This document shows positions 7,670 to 15,938 of a stretch of 64,000 nt of DNA, one piece after another. The first letter of the stretch is position 1. Each line of letters begins with the position of its first letter. The DNA comes from Zoogloea sp041911615. Its GTDB lineage: Bacteria > Pseudomonadota > Gammaproteobacteria > Burkholderiales > Rhodocyclaceae. The stretch lies in assembly GCF_041911615.1 (NCBI RefSeq), contig NZ_JAYROR010000015.1, forward strand, positions 1 through 64,000, in the 5' to 3' direction. Under the pieces are notes generated by a model. The model was not told the DNA's origin, ran no database searches, and saw only the letters and a list, made by a program, of their open reading frames with translations. Position numbers and translations under genes: made by a program.

Positions 7670-8541
7670 CGCGTCCCAACCCGCGTAGCGCGGGCATCCT
7701 GCGTGAAATGGGGCTGGCGCCGCTGTGGCGGTTGCGCGGCGCAGAGGACGAGGCGGCGATGCCGATGTCTGTCGAGGCGCCGGTGGTGCCCGCAGTCGCT
7801 TCCGCTCCCGTGGCGCCGCCGCCTTCGAACGTCGCCGCGAGGCCGACGGCCGGCCGCGTGGCCTCGCCGGTCATGCCTCGGGCGCCCGTTCGTGCCGCCG
7901 CGCCGCCCGAAGCGGCCTCCGCCGCACCCGCCCGTCTTGCGCCGGCGGGCGACGTGGTGGGGTTGGACTGGGATGCGCTTGAGGCGCGCATCCGTGCCTG
8001 CGATGCCTGCAGCCTGTGCAAGCGGCGCAAGCAGGCGGTGCCCGGCGTGGGCGACCGCGAGGCGGACTGGCTGTTCGTCGGTGAGGGGCCGGGCGCCGAA
8101 GAGGACGAGCGGGGCGAACCCTTCGTCGGGCAGGCCGGCCGTCTGCTCGACAACATGCTGGCGAGCGTCGGCATTGCGCGCGGTAACGACGTGTACATCG
8201 GTAACGCGGTCAAGTGCCGTCCGCCCAACAACCGGACGCCGGAAACCGACGAGATCGCGGCCTGTTTCCCTTATCTGCGACGTCAGATCGAACTCATCCG
8301 GCCACGGCTGATCGTGGCACTCGGCCGCCCGGCGGCGCAGGCGCTGCTCAACCAGGAGGTCAAGATCGGCGCGGCGCGGGGCAAGCTCTTCCATTACGCC
8401 GGCATCCCGGTGATCGTCACCTACCATCCGGCTTATCTGCTGCGTAACCTGGCCGACAAGGCGAAGGCGTGGGAAGACCTGTGCTTCGCCAGGGCGACGA
8501 TGGGACGGCTGAAGCAGGCCGAGGGCGAGTCGGCCGCTTGA
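7666..8541 (+). CDS. Uracil-DNA glycosylase, family 4 (Fe-S type)
   Basis: The product is a 291-aa DNA repair enzyme that removes uracil. The catalytic domain (about 100-285) has CDACSLC and later cysteines in VKCRPPNN and AACFPYL as ligands of a [4Fe-4S] cluster. It also has GEGPGAEEDERGEPFVGQAG (active-site motif) and HPAYLLR (motif 2). Residues about 30-95 form a low-complexity Ala/Pro/Val-rich linker after a short conserved N-terminal piece (RSAGILREMGLAPLW). This extension is seen in betaproteobacterial members and may hold a partner-binding peptide. The gene is co-transcribed with tsaB-rimI. Confidence 0.92.
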   Translation: MTRPNPRSAGILREMGLAPLWRLRGAEDEAAMPMSVEAPVVPAVASAPVAPPPSNVAARPTAGRVASPVMPRAPVRAAAPPEAASAAPARLAPAGDVVGLDWDALEARIRACDACSLCKRRKQAVPGVGDREADWLFVGEGPGAEEDERGEPFVGQAGRLLDNMLASVGIARGNDVYIGNAVKCRPPNNRTPETDEIAACFPYLRRQIELIRPRLIVALGRPAAQALLNQEVKIGAARGKLFHYAGIPVIVTYHPAYLLRNLADKAKAWEDLCFARATMGRLKQAEGESAA

Positions 8542-8650
8542 ATGCAAGATTTGATGGCGGACCGGCGGGCCTGAGCCCGTCGTATGCCGCGGCGCTAAAA
8601 TGACGAATTCCGGACGTCGCCTCCGGGTTTTTTCCTGACGAGGGCTCACC

Positions 8651-9271
8651 ATGCGTATCAAGCTTTTCCTGTCCATGATCCTGTCGCTGCTGCTGCTCTC
8701 GGGCTGCGGCTACAACCAGATCCAGATCACCGACGAGCAGGTCACCGCGTCGTGGTCCGAGGTGCTCAACCAGTACAAGCGCCGGGCCGACCTGATTCCC
8801 AATCTGGTCCAGGTGGTGCAGGGTTACGCCGCCCACGAGAAGGATGTGCTCACCCGCGTTACCGAAGCCCGCGCCAACGTCGCCGGCATGAAGGTGACGC
8901 CCGAACTGGTGAATGATCCGGACGCGATGGCCAAGTTCCAGAAGGCCCAGGGCGAGCTCTCGGGTGCCCTGTCGCGTCTGCTGGTGGTCGCTGAAAATTA
9001 CCCGAACCTCAAGGCCGACGCGGGTTTCCGCGATCTGCAGGCGCAGCTCGAAGGCACCGAGAACCGTATCACCGTGGCCCGCAACCGCTACATCAAGGCG
9101 GTGCAGGACTACAACGTGACGGTGCGCACCTTCCCGAACAACCTCACGGCGATGGTGGTCGGCGCCAAGCCGAAGGCCAGCTTCCAGGTCGAGAACGAGG
9201 CCGCCATCAGCACGCCGCCGAAGGTCGACTTCGGCGCCCCGGCGGCGCCGGCCAAGCCGGCCGGTCAGTAA
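8651..9271 (+). CDS. lemA: LemA family lipoprotein
   Basis: The product is 206 aa. Residues 1-20 form a lipoprotein-like signal with a lipobox near LLSGC, so it is probably membrane-anchored. The LemA core follows as long helices: WSEVLNQYKRRADLIPNLV, the ARANV region, LSRLLVVAENYPNLKA and ENRITVARNRYI, all characteristic of the family. The C-terminus is Ala/Pro-rich. Its function is not well established. The two TPM-domain genes follow at once; this LemA-TPM-TPM grouping is common and implies a shared envelope role, perhaps in membrane-protein quality control (inference). A TAAAAT box lies at 8596-8601. Confidence 0.93.
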   Translation: MRIKLFLSMILSLLLLSGCGYNQIQITDEQVTASWSEVLNQYKRRADLIPNLVQVVQGYAAHEKDVLTRVTEARANVAGMKVTPELVNDPDAMAKFQKAQGELSGALSRLLVVAENYPNLKADAGFRDLQAQLEGTENRITVARNRYIKAVQDYNVTVRTFPNNLTAMVVGAKPKASFQVENEAAISTPPKVDFGAPAAPAKPAGQ

Positions 9272-9290
9272 GGCGCACCACGGAGCGCCG

Positions 9291-10208
9291 GTGGTGACGT
9301 GCATCCGCGGCCTGTCGTGGCGTTCGCTGCCGGGTGGCCTGGCGCTGCTGGTGGCGCTGTGCCTCGGGTTGATCGGGGCGAGCTTCGCGCAGTCCCTGCA
9401 GCCGGTGCCGGTGCTCAGTGCCCACGTCACCGATTCGGTCGGGCTGCTGTCCGACGCTTCCCGGCAGGCGCTTGAGGCCAAGCTGGTCAGGTTGGAGCAG
9501 GAAAAAGGCGCCCAAGTGGCCGTGCTGCTGGTCGCCACCACCCAGCCCGAAGCCATCGAGGAATACGCGCTGCGGGCCGCCGAGGCCTGGCGACTGGGGC
9601 GCAAGGGCGTTGACGACGGCCTGCTGTTCCTCGTCGCGCGCGACGACCGGCGGATGCGTATCGAGGTCGGACGTGGGCTGGAGGGGGCGATTCCCGATGC
9701 GATCGCCAAGCGCATCATCGCCGACACCGTCGCGCCGCATTTTCGGACGGGCGATTTCGCCGGTGGGGTCGAGGCCGGTGTGGCGGCGATCGCAGCGCGT
9801 ATTTCCGGCGAGCCCTTGCCGCCACCGCAGCCCCAGGCGGGCGGCGCGGCGGATGGGACCGATGTCGAGGGCTTGCTGGTGCTCGGCCTCATCGTGACGA
9901 TCGTGGCGGGCAGCGTCTTGCGGGCGATCTTCGGTCGGTTGCTGGGGGCCACGCTGGCGTCGGCCCTGGTCGGCGGCGGTGCGTGGTTGCTCACCGGCGC
10001 ATTGCTGATCGGTGCGGTCGGCGCCGCGCTGGCCTTTGTCTTCGTGCTGGCCTTGGGTGGCAGCGGAGCGGGCCGCCACGTGGGCGGACCGTGGATTGGT
10101 GGCAGCTCGGGCGGTTTCGGGGGCGGGTTCGGTGGCCGCGGCGATGGCGGCGGCTGGTCCGGCGGTGGCGGCGGTTTTGGCGGTGGCGGGGCGTCGGGAG
10201 GTTGGTGA
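9291..10208 (+). CDS. TPM-domain (YgcG-type) membrane protein
   Basis: The product is about 305 aa starting at a GTG (9291, or 9294, which has GGAG eight bases upstream). A signal or anchor segment (about 10-32) is followed by a periplasmic TPM domain (about 45-170; VTDSVGLLSDASRQALEAKL, VLLVATTQPEAIEEYALR, RMRIEVGRGLEGAIPD). Two or three membrane segments follow (about 190-255). The C-terminus is extremely Gly/Ser-rich (about 265-305). This is the usual TPM-TM-Gly tail layout. TPM domains bind calcium and in plants aid photosystem II repair; the bacterial role is unclear. It is coupled to the next gene by a TGATG overlap. Confidence 0.88.
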   Translation: MVTCIRGLSWRSLPGGLALLVALCLGLIGASFAQSLQPVPVLSAHVTDSVGLLSDASRQALEAKLVRLEQEKGAQVAVLLVATTQPEAIEEYALRAAEAWRLGRKGVDDGLLFLVARDDRRMRIEVGRGLEGAIPDAIAKRIIADTVAPHFRTGDFAGGVEAGVAAIAARISGEPLPPPQPQAGGAADGTDVEGLLVLGLIVTIVAGSVLRAIFGRLLGATLASALVGGGAWLLTGALLIGAVGAALAFVFVLALGGSGAGRHVGGPWIGGSSGGFGGGFGGRGDGGGWSGGGGGFGGGGASGGW

Positions 10209-10708
10209 TGGACATCGGACGTGTGCTTCGTCATCTGCTCACGCCGTCGTGGGTGCTTGGCCGGACCTTCACGCCCGACGTGCTGGCGGCCATCGCCGAG
10301 GCCGTCGAGGCGTCGGAGGCGCATCACCGCGGGGAGATCCGCTTTGCCGTCGAGGCCGGTCTCGACTTGGCCGAGCTGCTGCGCGGTACGACCACTCGCG
10401 CACGCGCCATCGAGGTGTTCTCGCGCCTGCGGGTGTGGGATACCGAGGAAAACACCGGGGTGCTGATCTACGTCCAGTGGCTCGACCGCCGGGTGGAGAT
10501 CGTGGCCGACCGGGGCATCGCCCGACAGGTGCCGCAGGCGGCATGGGCGAGCGTGTGCCGCCAGATGGAAGCCGCGTTCGTCGAAGGGCGCTTCCGAGCG
10601 GGTTCGGTGGCGGCGGTGGCGGCGGTGGGCGAACTGCTTGCCAGGGCCTTCCCGCCAGGCCCGGACAACCCCAACGAACTGCCGGACCGGCCGGTGCTGC
10701 TGCGCTGA
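10208..10708 (+). CDS. Second TPM-domain protein, cytoplasmic type
   Basis: The product is 166 aa from the ATG at 10208, which overlaps the TGA of the preceding gene. It has no signal peptide. The TPM-like fold is marked by VLAAIAEAVEASEAHHRGEIRFAVE, RLRVWDTEENTGVLIYVQWLDRRVEIVADRGIA, and an ending rich in Pro/Asn. The HRGEIR and DT..N.GVL motifs match the shorter TPM subfamily commonly placed third after lemA and YgcG. It converges with the sensor kinase gene 20 bases downstream; no terminator is obvious in that gap. Confidence 0.86.
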   Translation: MDIGRVLRHLLTPSWVLGRTFTPDVLAAIAEAVEASEAHHRGEIRFAVEAGLDLAELLRGTTTRARAIEVFSRLRVWDTEENTGVLIYVQWLDRRVEIVADRGIARQVPQAAWASVCRQMEAAFVEGRFRAGSVAAVAAVGELLARAFPPGPDNPNELPDRPVLLR

Positions 10709-10728
10709 GCCTTGCCGGCTGCGGGGGC

Positions 10729-13662
10729 TCAGCCGCCGTTCTGCAGGACCGGCGGCTGGCCGATGCTGAAATACAGCGAGGCGCCCTTGCCGACCTCGCC
10801 CTCGGCCCAGACTTCGCCCCCATGCCGACGCACGATACGGGCGACGGTCGCGAGGCCGATGCCGGTGCCGGGAAACTCCCGGTCGGAATGCAGGCGCTGG
10901 AAGGGGCGGAACAGATTCTCGCGGTAACGCATGTCGAAACCGGCGCCGTTGTCGCGCACCACGAAGGCGTCGATGCCCTCGTGACGGGTGGCTTCGAAGC
11001 GGATTTCCGGGTGATCGACCCGGCCGGTGAATTTCCAGGCGTTGCCGATGAGGTTTTCGAGTACCGTGCGCATCAGGCTCGGGTCGCCTTCGACCTGCAG
11101 ATCGGGGGCAATGTCGATGCGCACCTCGCGCTCGGGCTCCTGCTGGCGCAATTCGTCGCAGATCACCTGGGCGAGGTGGGTGAGATCGACCGGGCGGCGC
11201 TCGAGCTCCTTGCGGCTGACCCGCGACAGGGTGAGCAGGTCGTCGATGAGCTGGCCCATGCGATGCACGGCGGCGCGTACCCGGCGTAGCAACTCCTTGG
11301 CTTCGTCGTCGAGCTTGTCGCCGTAATCGGAGCCGAGGATGGCGCTGTAGCCTTCGATGGCGCGCAGCGGCGCGCGCAAGTCGTGGGATACCGAGTAGCT
11401 GAAGGACTCCAGTTCGTTGAGGGCGGCGCTGAGCTGCGAGGTGCGTTCGGCGACCCGGCGTTCGAGTTCGGTATTGAGGCGTTTGATGGCACGCTCGGCG
11501 AACTTGCGCTCGGTCAGATCGGTGCCGACACCGACGATGTGCGGTTTGCCGTCGAGCACCACGCGTCGGCCGATGACGAGGAAGGGCACCGGTTCGCGGT
11601 CGATGCGACGCAGCATGACTTCGGCCGAGGCCTCGCCGGAAGCCAGCGCCGATTCGATGCGGTGGGCCATCACCGGCTCCTGCTCCGGTATCACCAGGCT
11701 TTCGGCCTCGGCGTTCATCAGCTCACTGTCGGCGAGGCCGGTGAGTTCGCTCACGAAGCGGTTCCACAGCACCAGCCGGCCTTGCTGGTCGAACAGGAAG
11801 AAGGGCGCCGGCAGGCTGTCGATGAGGCCGCGGGAGAAGTCGCGCTCGGCCTTGAGCTGTTCCTCGGCCAGCTTGCGGGCGGTGATGTCGCCGATCGAGC
11901 CGACGATGCGAACCGCGCGGCCCTGCTGGTTGCGGTGGGCGAGACCGCGCGCCAGTACCCAGTGGAACTTGCCGTCCTTGTCGGCGAGGCGGTATTCGGA
12001 TTCGAAGTGGTCGGTCTCGCCACGCAGGTGGGCGACGACGTCGGCGCGGTAGCGGGCGCGGTCGTCGGGGTGGATCAGTTTCAGCCACTCCTCGCCGGTG
12101 GTGCGCAGGGTGTCGCTCTTGAGGCCGAGCAGCGACAGCAGGCGAGACGAGAGGTAGAGGTGGCGGGTATTCGGGTCCCAGTCCCACAGGCCTTCGTTGG
12201 TGCCCCGCTGGGCAAGTACGTAGCGCTCCTTGGTGTCGCGCAGCTGCTCCTCGGCTTCGAGGTGGGCGGTGCGGTCCTCGACGATGCCGACGCCGCCGAA
12301 CACGACCTTGCCGTTGGCGTCGAAGTCGGGCGCGACGCGGATCGAGAGGATATGCACGTCGGTGGACATCGGGGTGACGAAGGGGCCGTCGTAGCCGCCG
12401 CGCTGGCCCGCGAGGGCCTGCTGGAGGATCGACAGGATGGCTTCGTCGCCGAGGGTGTGGAGATCCATGCCCTGCAGTTGCTCGGGCGTGGAGCGCAGGA
12501 TCTCGGCGAGCCGGCTGTTGCAATAGCTGATCTTGAGGTCGCTGCCGTAATGGAAGATGCCGACCGGCGCGTTTTCGACGAGGGCGCGGTAGCGGGCTTG
12601 CTGGTCGGCGATGGCCTGGCGGGAGTGGCACTCCGCGGTCAGGTCGCGGATCACCAGTACCGTGCCCAGGGTGCCGCCGTCGTGGGGCGCCATCTGGATC
12701 GGGGCGCTGTTGCGGGCCACCGGATGGCCGGTGCCACGGCGGTCGACGAGCTGCAGGGCGCCGTCGGCGCTGGCGGTGAGCTGGGCGACGCTGGCCAGCG
12801 GCTGACCGAGGGCTTCGTCCTCGCTCCAGCCCGTGAGCGTCTCGGCGACCGGGTTCATCAGGGTGATCCGGTCCTTGGGGTCGGTGGCGATGATCGCCTC
12901 GCCGATGCTGCGCAGCGTCACCTGGAGGTATTCGCGCGCGGCGCGGTCGTCGGTCTGGTCGGCGGCGCAGCCGACGATGGCCTTGAGGCTGCCGTCGGGG
13001 TGGCGCAGCAGGGTCATGGCGTCGCGCACCCAGATCTGGCCGGCGTGGGCGGAGTCGAGCCGGTATTCGACGGTGATGCCGATCGGCTCGTCGCCCGGGG
13101 TGCGCAGGGCGTCTTCGATGCGCGCCCAGACGCGACCGAGATCGTCGGTCGGGGTGCGGCGGGCGAAATGGTGCCAGCCACCGGGGGCGCACAACACGTC
13201 GATGGCGGTGCCGAACCAGTGCTCGGCGCAGTCGGAGATGTAGTCGAAGCACTCGTGCGCCGGGTTGAACCGGTAGAGCACGTGGCGCACTTCCTTGAGG
13301 GCTTCGCGCAGATGGGCGTCGGCGTCGCCGAAGGCGCGTTCGCCGAACTCCGCCGGCGGCGCCAGCAGGGGGGCCATGACCGGCTGGTGCTGCCGGGCGT
13401 CGTCGCGGCGGGATTGCACGAAGAAGACCAGGGCGGCACTCGCCGCGATCAGCAGGCCACTGCTGTAGCCTTGCAGGGCGTCGGGCAGGAGGTGTTCGGC
13501 GGCGACGCTGAAGGTGGTGGCCGCGGCGGCGTAGAGGCCGGCGCCCAGCGCGGGCGGCAGGCGTAGCCTGGCGCCGGACGGCGCGATGACGGCCGGTTCG
13601 GCGTCGAGCGTACCGGCGTCGAGGGAGTCCGCGGCGGGCCCGCGGCCCGGTTTGACGCTCAT
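10729..13662 (-). CDS. Multi-PAS sensor histidine kinase
   Basis: The product is 977 aa. Two hydrophobic segments lie near 35-60 and 68-90. Five PAS/PAC modules follow: about 125-240, 245-355 (LRSIGEAIIATDPKDRITL), 360-480 (LVENAPVGIFHYGSDLKI), 485-605 (GTNEGLWDWDPNTRHLYLS) and 615-735 (LIDSLPAPFFLFDQQGRL). A coiled coil leads to HisKA with SYSVSHDLRAPLRAIEGYS (His760), then an ATPase domain with VLENLIGNAWKF and GTGIGLATV. The H-box is of the bacteriophytochrome/CikA-like HisKA type. No response regulator is adjacent, so it is an orphan whose partner and ligands cannot be read from the sequence. It is divergent from tadA. Confidence 0.9.
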   Translation of the reverse strand: MSVKPGRGPAADSLDAGTLDAEPAVIAPSGARLRLPPALGAGLYAAAATTFSVAAEHLLPDALQGYSSGLLIAASAALVFFVQSRRDDARQHQPVMAPLLAPPAEFGERAFGDADAHLREALKEVRHVLYRFNPAHECFDYISDCAEHWFGTAIDVLCAPGGWHHFARRTPTDDLGRVWARIEDALRTPGDEPIGITVEYRLDSAHAGQIWVRDAMTLLRHPDGSLKAIVGCAADQTDDRAAREYLQVTLRSIGEAIIATDPKDRITLMNPVAETLTGWSEDEALGQPLASVAQLTASADGALQLVDRRGTGHPVARNSAPIQMAPHDGGTLGTVLVIRDLTAECHSRQAIADQQARYRALVENAPVGIFHYGSDLKISYCNSRLAEILRSTPEQLQGMDLHTLGDEAILSILQQALAGQRGGYDGPFVTPMSTDVHILSIRVAPDFDANGKVVFGGVGIVEDRTAHLEAEEQLRDTKERYVLAQRGTNEGLWDWDPNTRHLYLSSRLLSLLGLKSDTLRTTGEEWLKLIHPDDRARYRADVVAHLRGETDHFESEYRLADKDGKFHWVLARGLAHRNQQGRAVRIVGSIGDITARKLAEEQLKAERDFSRGLIDSLPAPFFLFDQQGRLVLWNRFVSELTGLADSELMNAEAESLVIPEQEPVMAHRIESALASGEASAEVMLRRIDREPVPFLVIGRRVVLDGKPHIVGVGTDLTERKFAERAIKRLNTELERRVAERTSQLSAALNELESFSYSVSHDLRAPLRAIEGYSAILGSDYGDKLDDEAKELLRRVRAAVHRMGQLIDDLLTLSRVSRKELERRPVDLTHLAQVICDELRQQEPEREVRIDIAPDLQVEGDPSLMRTVLENLIGNAWKFTGRVDHPEIRFEATRHEGIDAFVVRDNGAGFDMRYRENLFRPFQRLHSDREFPGTGIGLATVARIVRRHGGEVWAEGEVGKGASLYFSIGQPPVLQNGG

Positions 13663-13769
13663 CTCGCCAGTCCTGACGTCGGGGGGGCAGGTTCGGTGGG
13701 GGGCGGTCTTTTCACGATGCTGCTTTAAAATCTGTCTTTCGTGATCCGAAACTTCTTTTTCGTCATAAC

Positions 13770-14267
13770 ATGACTCCTATCAGTCCCGAACAGGACGCCG
13801 AATTCATGCGGGTGGCGCTCGAACTGGCCGCCGAGGCGGGCCGCTGTGGCGAGGTACCGGTGGGCGCGCTGGTCGTCGGGCCCGACGGTCGTATCGTGGG
13901 GCGCGGCTTCAACCAGCCGATCCGGCGCCACGACCCGACCGCCCACGCCGAAGTGATGGCGCTGCGCGACGCGGCCGAGACCCTGGCCAATTACCGCCTT
14001 CCCGGTTGTACCTTGTACGTCACCCTCGAACCATGCGTCATGTGTGCTGGGGCGATTATGCATTCGCGGATCGCCCGAGTGGTGTTCGGCGCACGGGATC
14101 CGAAGACGGGCGTTGCAGGTAGCGTAATCGATCTTTTCGCCGAAACACGCCTAAACCATCACGCCGACGTGGAGGGAGGCCTGCTGGCCGACGTCTGCGG
14201 TGGGCTTTTAACCGAATTTTTCGCTGCCCGACGCAAGCGGGCGGCTGGAGCGACGCCGCCGTGCTGA
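13770..14267 (+). CDS. tadA: tRNA adenosine(34) deaminase TadA
   Basis: The product is 165 aa and converts A34 to inosine in tRNA-Arg(ACG). The zinc-deaminase motif HAE (His59, Glu61) and PCVMC (Cys89, Cys92) are intact, with GEVPVGALVV and RIARVVFGARDPKTG typical of TadA. The start ATG at 13770 is preceded by a TAAAAT box at 13726-13731. The 3' end overlaps the next gene by seven bases. Confidence 0.95.
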   Translation: MTPISPEQDAEFMRVALELAAEAGRCGEVPVGALVVGPDGRIVGRGFNQPIRRHDPTAHAEVMALRDAAETLANYRLPGCTLYVTLEPCVMCAGAIMHSRIARVVFGARDPKTGVAGSVIDLFAETRLNHHADVEGGLLADVCGGLLTEFFAARRKRAAGATPPC

Positions 14268-14740
14268 TCCGAATCGACATTCCCACCCAGGCTCTTTCGC
14301 TGTTCGGCGACGACGGGGCATGCATCCGCCGCTACGTGGTGTCCACCGCGAAGAACGGCGTCGGCGAGCAGCGCGGCAGTCACCGCACGCCGCGCGGACG
14401 GCACGTGGTGCGCGCCAAGATCGGGGCCGGCGCGCCGATCGGCGCGGCCTTTCGCGGCCGTCGCCCGACCGGCGAGGTGTGGACCCCGGCGCTGGCGGCC
14501 GCGTTGCCGGAGCGGGACTGGATCCTGACCCGTATCCTGTGGCTGTCGGGCAGGGAGCCGGGGTTCAACCGTTTCGGGGACGTGGACACGATGCGCCGCT
14601 ACATCTACATCCACGGTACGCCCGACACCGAGCCGATGGGCGTGCCCTTGTCGATCGGTTGCGTGCGGATGCGTAACCGCGAGGTGGCGGAGTTGTTCGA
14701 TCTGGTGCCGGCGGGCACGCCGGTGGAGATCGTGGCGTGA
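14261..14740 (+). CDS. L,D-transpeptidase (YkuD domain) without a signal peptide
   Basis: The product is 159 aa from a GTG at 14261 inside the 3' end of tadA. It is a minimal YkuD catalytic domain with YIYIHGTPDTEPMG (His118) and SIGCVRMRN (Cys134, the acyl-enzyme nucleophile); the usual SHGC is SIGC here. Such enzymes form 3-3 peptidoglycan cross-links or attach lipoproteins. No signal peptide or TM segment is visible, which is odd for a periplasmic activity, although this short form recurs in betaproteobacteria. It is followed without a gap by a GNAT gene (4-base overlap). Confidence 0.85.
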   Translation: MLIRIDIPTQALSLFGDDGACIRRYVVSTAKNGVGEQRGSHRTPRGRHVVRAKIGAGAPIGAAFRGRRPTGEVWTPALAAALPERDWILTRILWLSGREPGFNRFGDVDTMRRYIYIHGTPDTEPMGVPLSIGCVRMRNREVAELFDLVPAGTPVEIVA

Positions 14741-15165
14741 GCGGCGGCGCGCCGACGATCCGCCTGGGGACGTGGGACGCGCTGTCGGCGCAGGCCTCGC
14801 CGATCCGCTTCGCGGTGTTCGTGGCGGAGCAGAAGGTGCCCGCCGAGCTGGAGCTGGATGCCTTCGATGCGCTGTCGTGTCACGCCGTGGCGTGGGTCGA
14901 TGGGGTGCCGGTGGGCACCGGGCGCCTGCTGCCGGACGGCCACATCGGGCGCATGGCGGTGCTGGCGGGCTGGCGTGGGCGCGGCATCGGCGCGGCCTTG
15001 TTGACGGCCCTCATGGCGGAGGCGGCGCGGCGGGGGATGCGTCGGCTGGTACTCAACGCGCAGACCCACGCGATGGATTTCTATGCCGGCTTCGGCTTCG
15101 TGCCGGAAGGCGCTGAATTCGAGGAGGCCGGCCTGCCGCACCGGACCATGACGCGCAGCCGCTGA
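14737..15165 (+). CDS. GNAT family N-acetyltransferase
   Basis: The product is 142 aa from a GTG at 14737 that overlaps the preceding TGA. The N-terminus resembles ElaA/YjcF-type GNATs (IRFAVFVAEQKVPAELELD). The acetyl-CoA loop is RGRGIGAALLTALM, followed by LVLNAQTHAMDFYAGFGFVPEG. The substrate is not identifiable. It is the last gene of tadA-ldt-gnat and ends at a strong hairpin shared with the convergent hydrolase gene. Confidence 0.87.
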   Translation: MSGGAPTIRLGTWDALSAQASPIRFAVFVAEQKVPAELELDAFDALSCHAVAWVDGVPVGTGRLLPDGHIGRMAVLAGWRGRGIGAALLTALMAEAARRGMRRLVLNAQTHAMDFYAGFGFVPEGAEFEEAGLPHRTMTRSR

Positions 15166-15182
15166 TTTGTCTTGAAACGCCG

Positions 15183-15217
15183 ACGCCCATTGTTGCGGTT
15201 ATCGCAACAATGGGCGT
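15183..15217. terminator. Long perfect hairpin between convergent genes (probable bidirectional terminator)
   Basis: A perfect 15-bp stem (ACGCCCATTGTTGCG at 15183-15197 with its complement at 15203-15217) closes on a five-base loop, exactly between the stops of the GNAT gene (15165) and the minus-strand hydrolase gene (15221). A classical T-run is lacking on both sides, so termination may be Rho-assisted or the hairpin may protect 3' ends. Confidence 0.6.
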
Positions 15218-15220
15218 TGC

Positions 15221-15892
15221 TCATGGGGCGTCGCCGGTGTCGGGCCTGCGCTGGAGATGAGCGTGGAACCACTCGGCGGCCAGGGTGGCGGCGGTGTCGA
15301 GGGCGCCGGGTTCGCGGAAGGCGTCGTCGGTGCCGGCGAGGCCGCGCCAGGCCTTGGGGGCGCCGATGAGATCGTAGGCCTGGCGAAGGTTGGCGATGCC
15401 TTCGTCGCGCTCGCCGACGATCATCAGCGTCGGGCAGGCGACCTGGCGCAGTGGCGTGATGCCCGCCAGGCCGGGGCGTCCGCCACGGCACACCAGGGCG
15501 CCGACGAGATCGGGCTCCCGCGCCAAGGCGCGCACCGCGGCGGCGCTGCCGGTGCCGCTGGCCACCAGCCCGATGGGCAGTGCCATGAGCGGCGGCTGGT
15601 GGCGCAGCCATTCGAACAGCGCCGCGAGGCGCTGGCCGAGGAGCGGGGTGTTGTAACGGGTGTCGGGGTCGCGGGCTTCTTCGTAGCGGGTGATGAGGTC
15701 GAAGATCAGGGTGGCGAAGCCGGCCTCCTGGAGACGATGGACGAAGTGGGCTTCGCGGGATTCGCGGTGATTGCCGACGGCCGTCTGGGCGACCACGATC
15801 AGGCCAGCACTGTCGGGGGCGTGGGCCTGCAGCGCTTCGAGCCAGATGGGGCCGGCGGCGATGCTGAGCGCGGTCTGGCGGAGTTTCATCAT
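15221..15892 (-). CDS. Alpha/beta-hydrolase fold protein, probably catalytically impaired
   Basis: The product is 223 aa from ATG 15892 (MMKLRQTALSI). The fold is of the dienelactone-hydrolase-like group: GLIVVAQTAVGNHRESREA, ATLIFDLITRYEEA, and PTLMIVGERDEGI with the acid Asp. At the nucleophile elbow it reads GLVASGTGSAAAV, where relatives have GYFGASTGAAAA; the Ser is displaced by one position and Gly stands in its place. At the usual catalytic His (GATHLFEEPG in relatives) it reads GTDDAFREPG. The relative sequences are recalled, not aligned. It may be a binding or regulatory protein. It follows amrS by 46 bases in the same operon. Confidence 0.8.
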   Translation of the reverse strand: MMKLRQTALSIAAGPIWLEALQAHAPDSAGLIVVAQTAVGNHRESREAHFVHRLQEAGFATLIFDLITRYEEARDPDTRYNTPLLGQRLAALFEWLRHQPPLMALPIGLVASGTGSAAAVRALAREPDLVGALVCRGGRPGLAGITPLRQVACPTLMIVGERDEGIANLRQAYDLIGAPKAWRGLAGTDDAFREPGALDTAATLAAEWFHAHLQRRPDTGDAP

Positions 15893-15938
15893 GGTGGGGA
15901 CGATGGCACGGGCGCGCGGGGGGCCGCAAGGGCGTGCG

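Noticed and set aside
9991..10215. Arg/His-rich minus-strand frame opposite the Gly-rich tail of the TPM gene
   Set aside because: It is the complement of Gly-codon repeats; there is no family or ribosome site.
11383..13566. A 727-codon plus-strand frame inside the multi-PAS kinase gene
   Set aside because: The minus-strand protein has five PAS modules and a full kinase core; the plus frame shows no domain.
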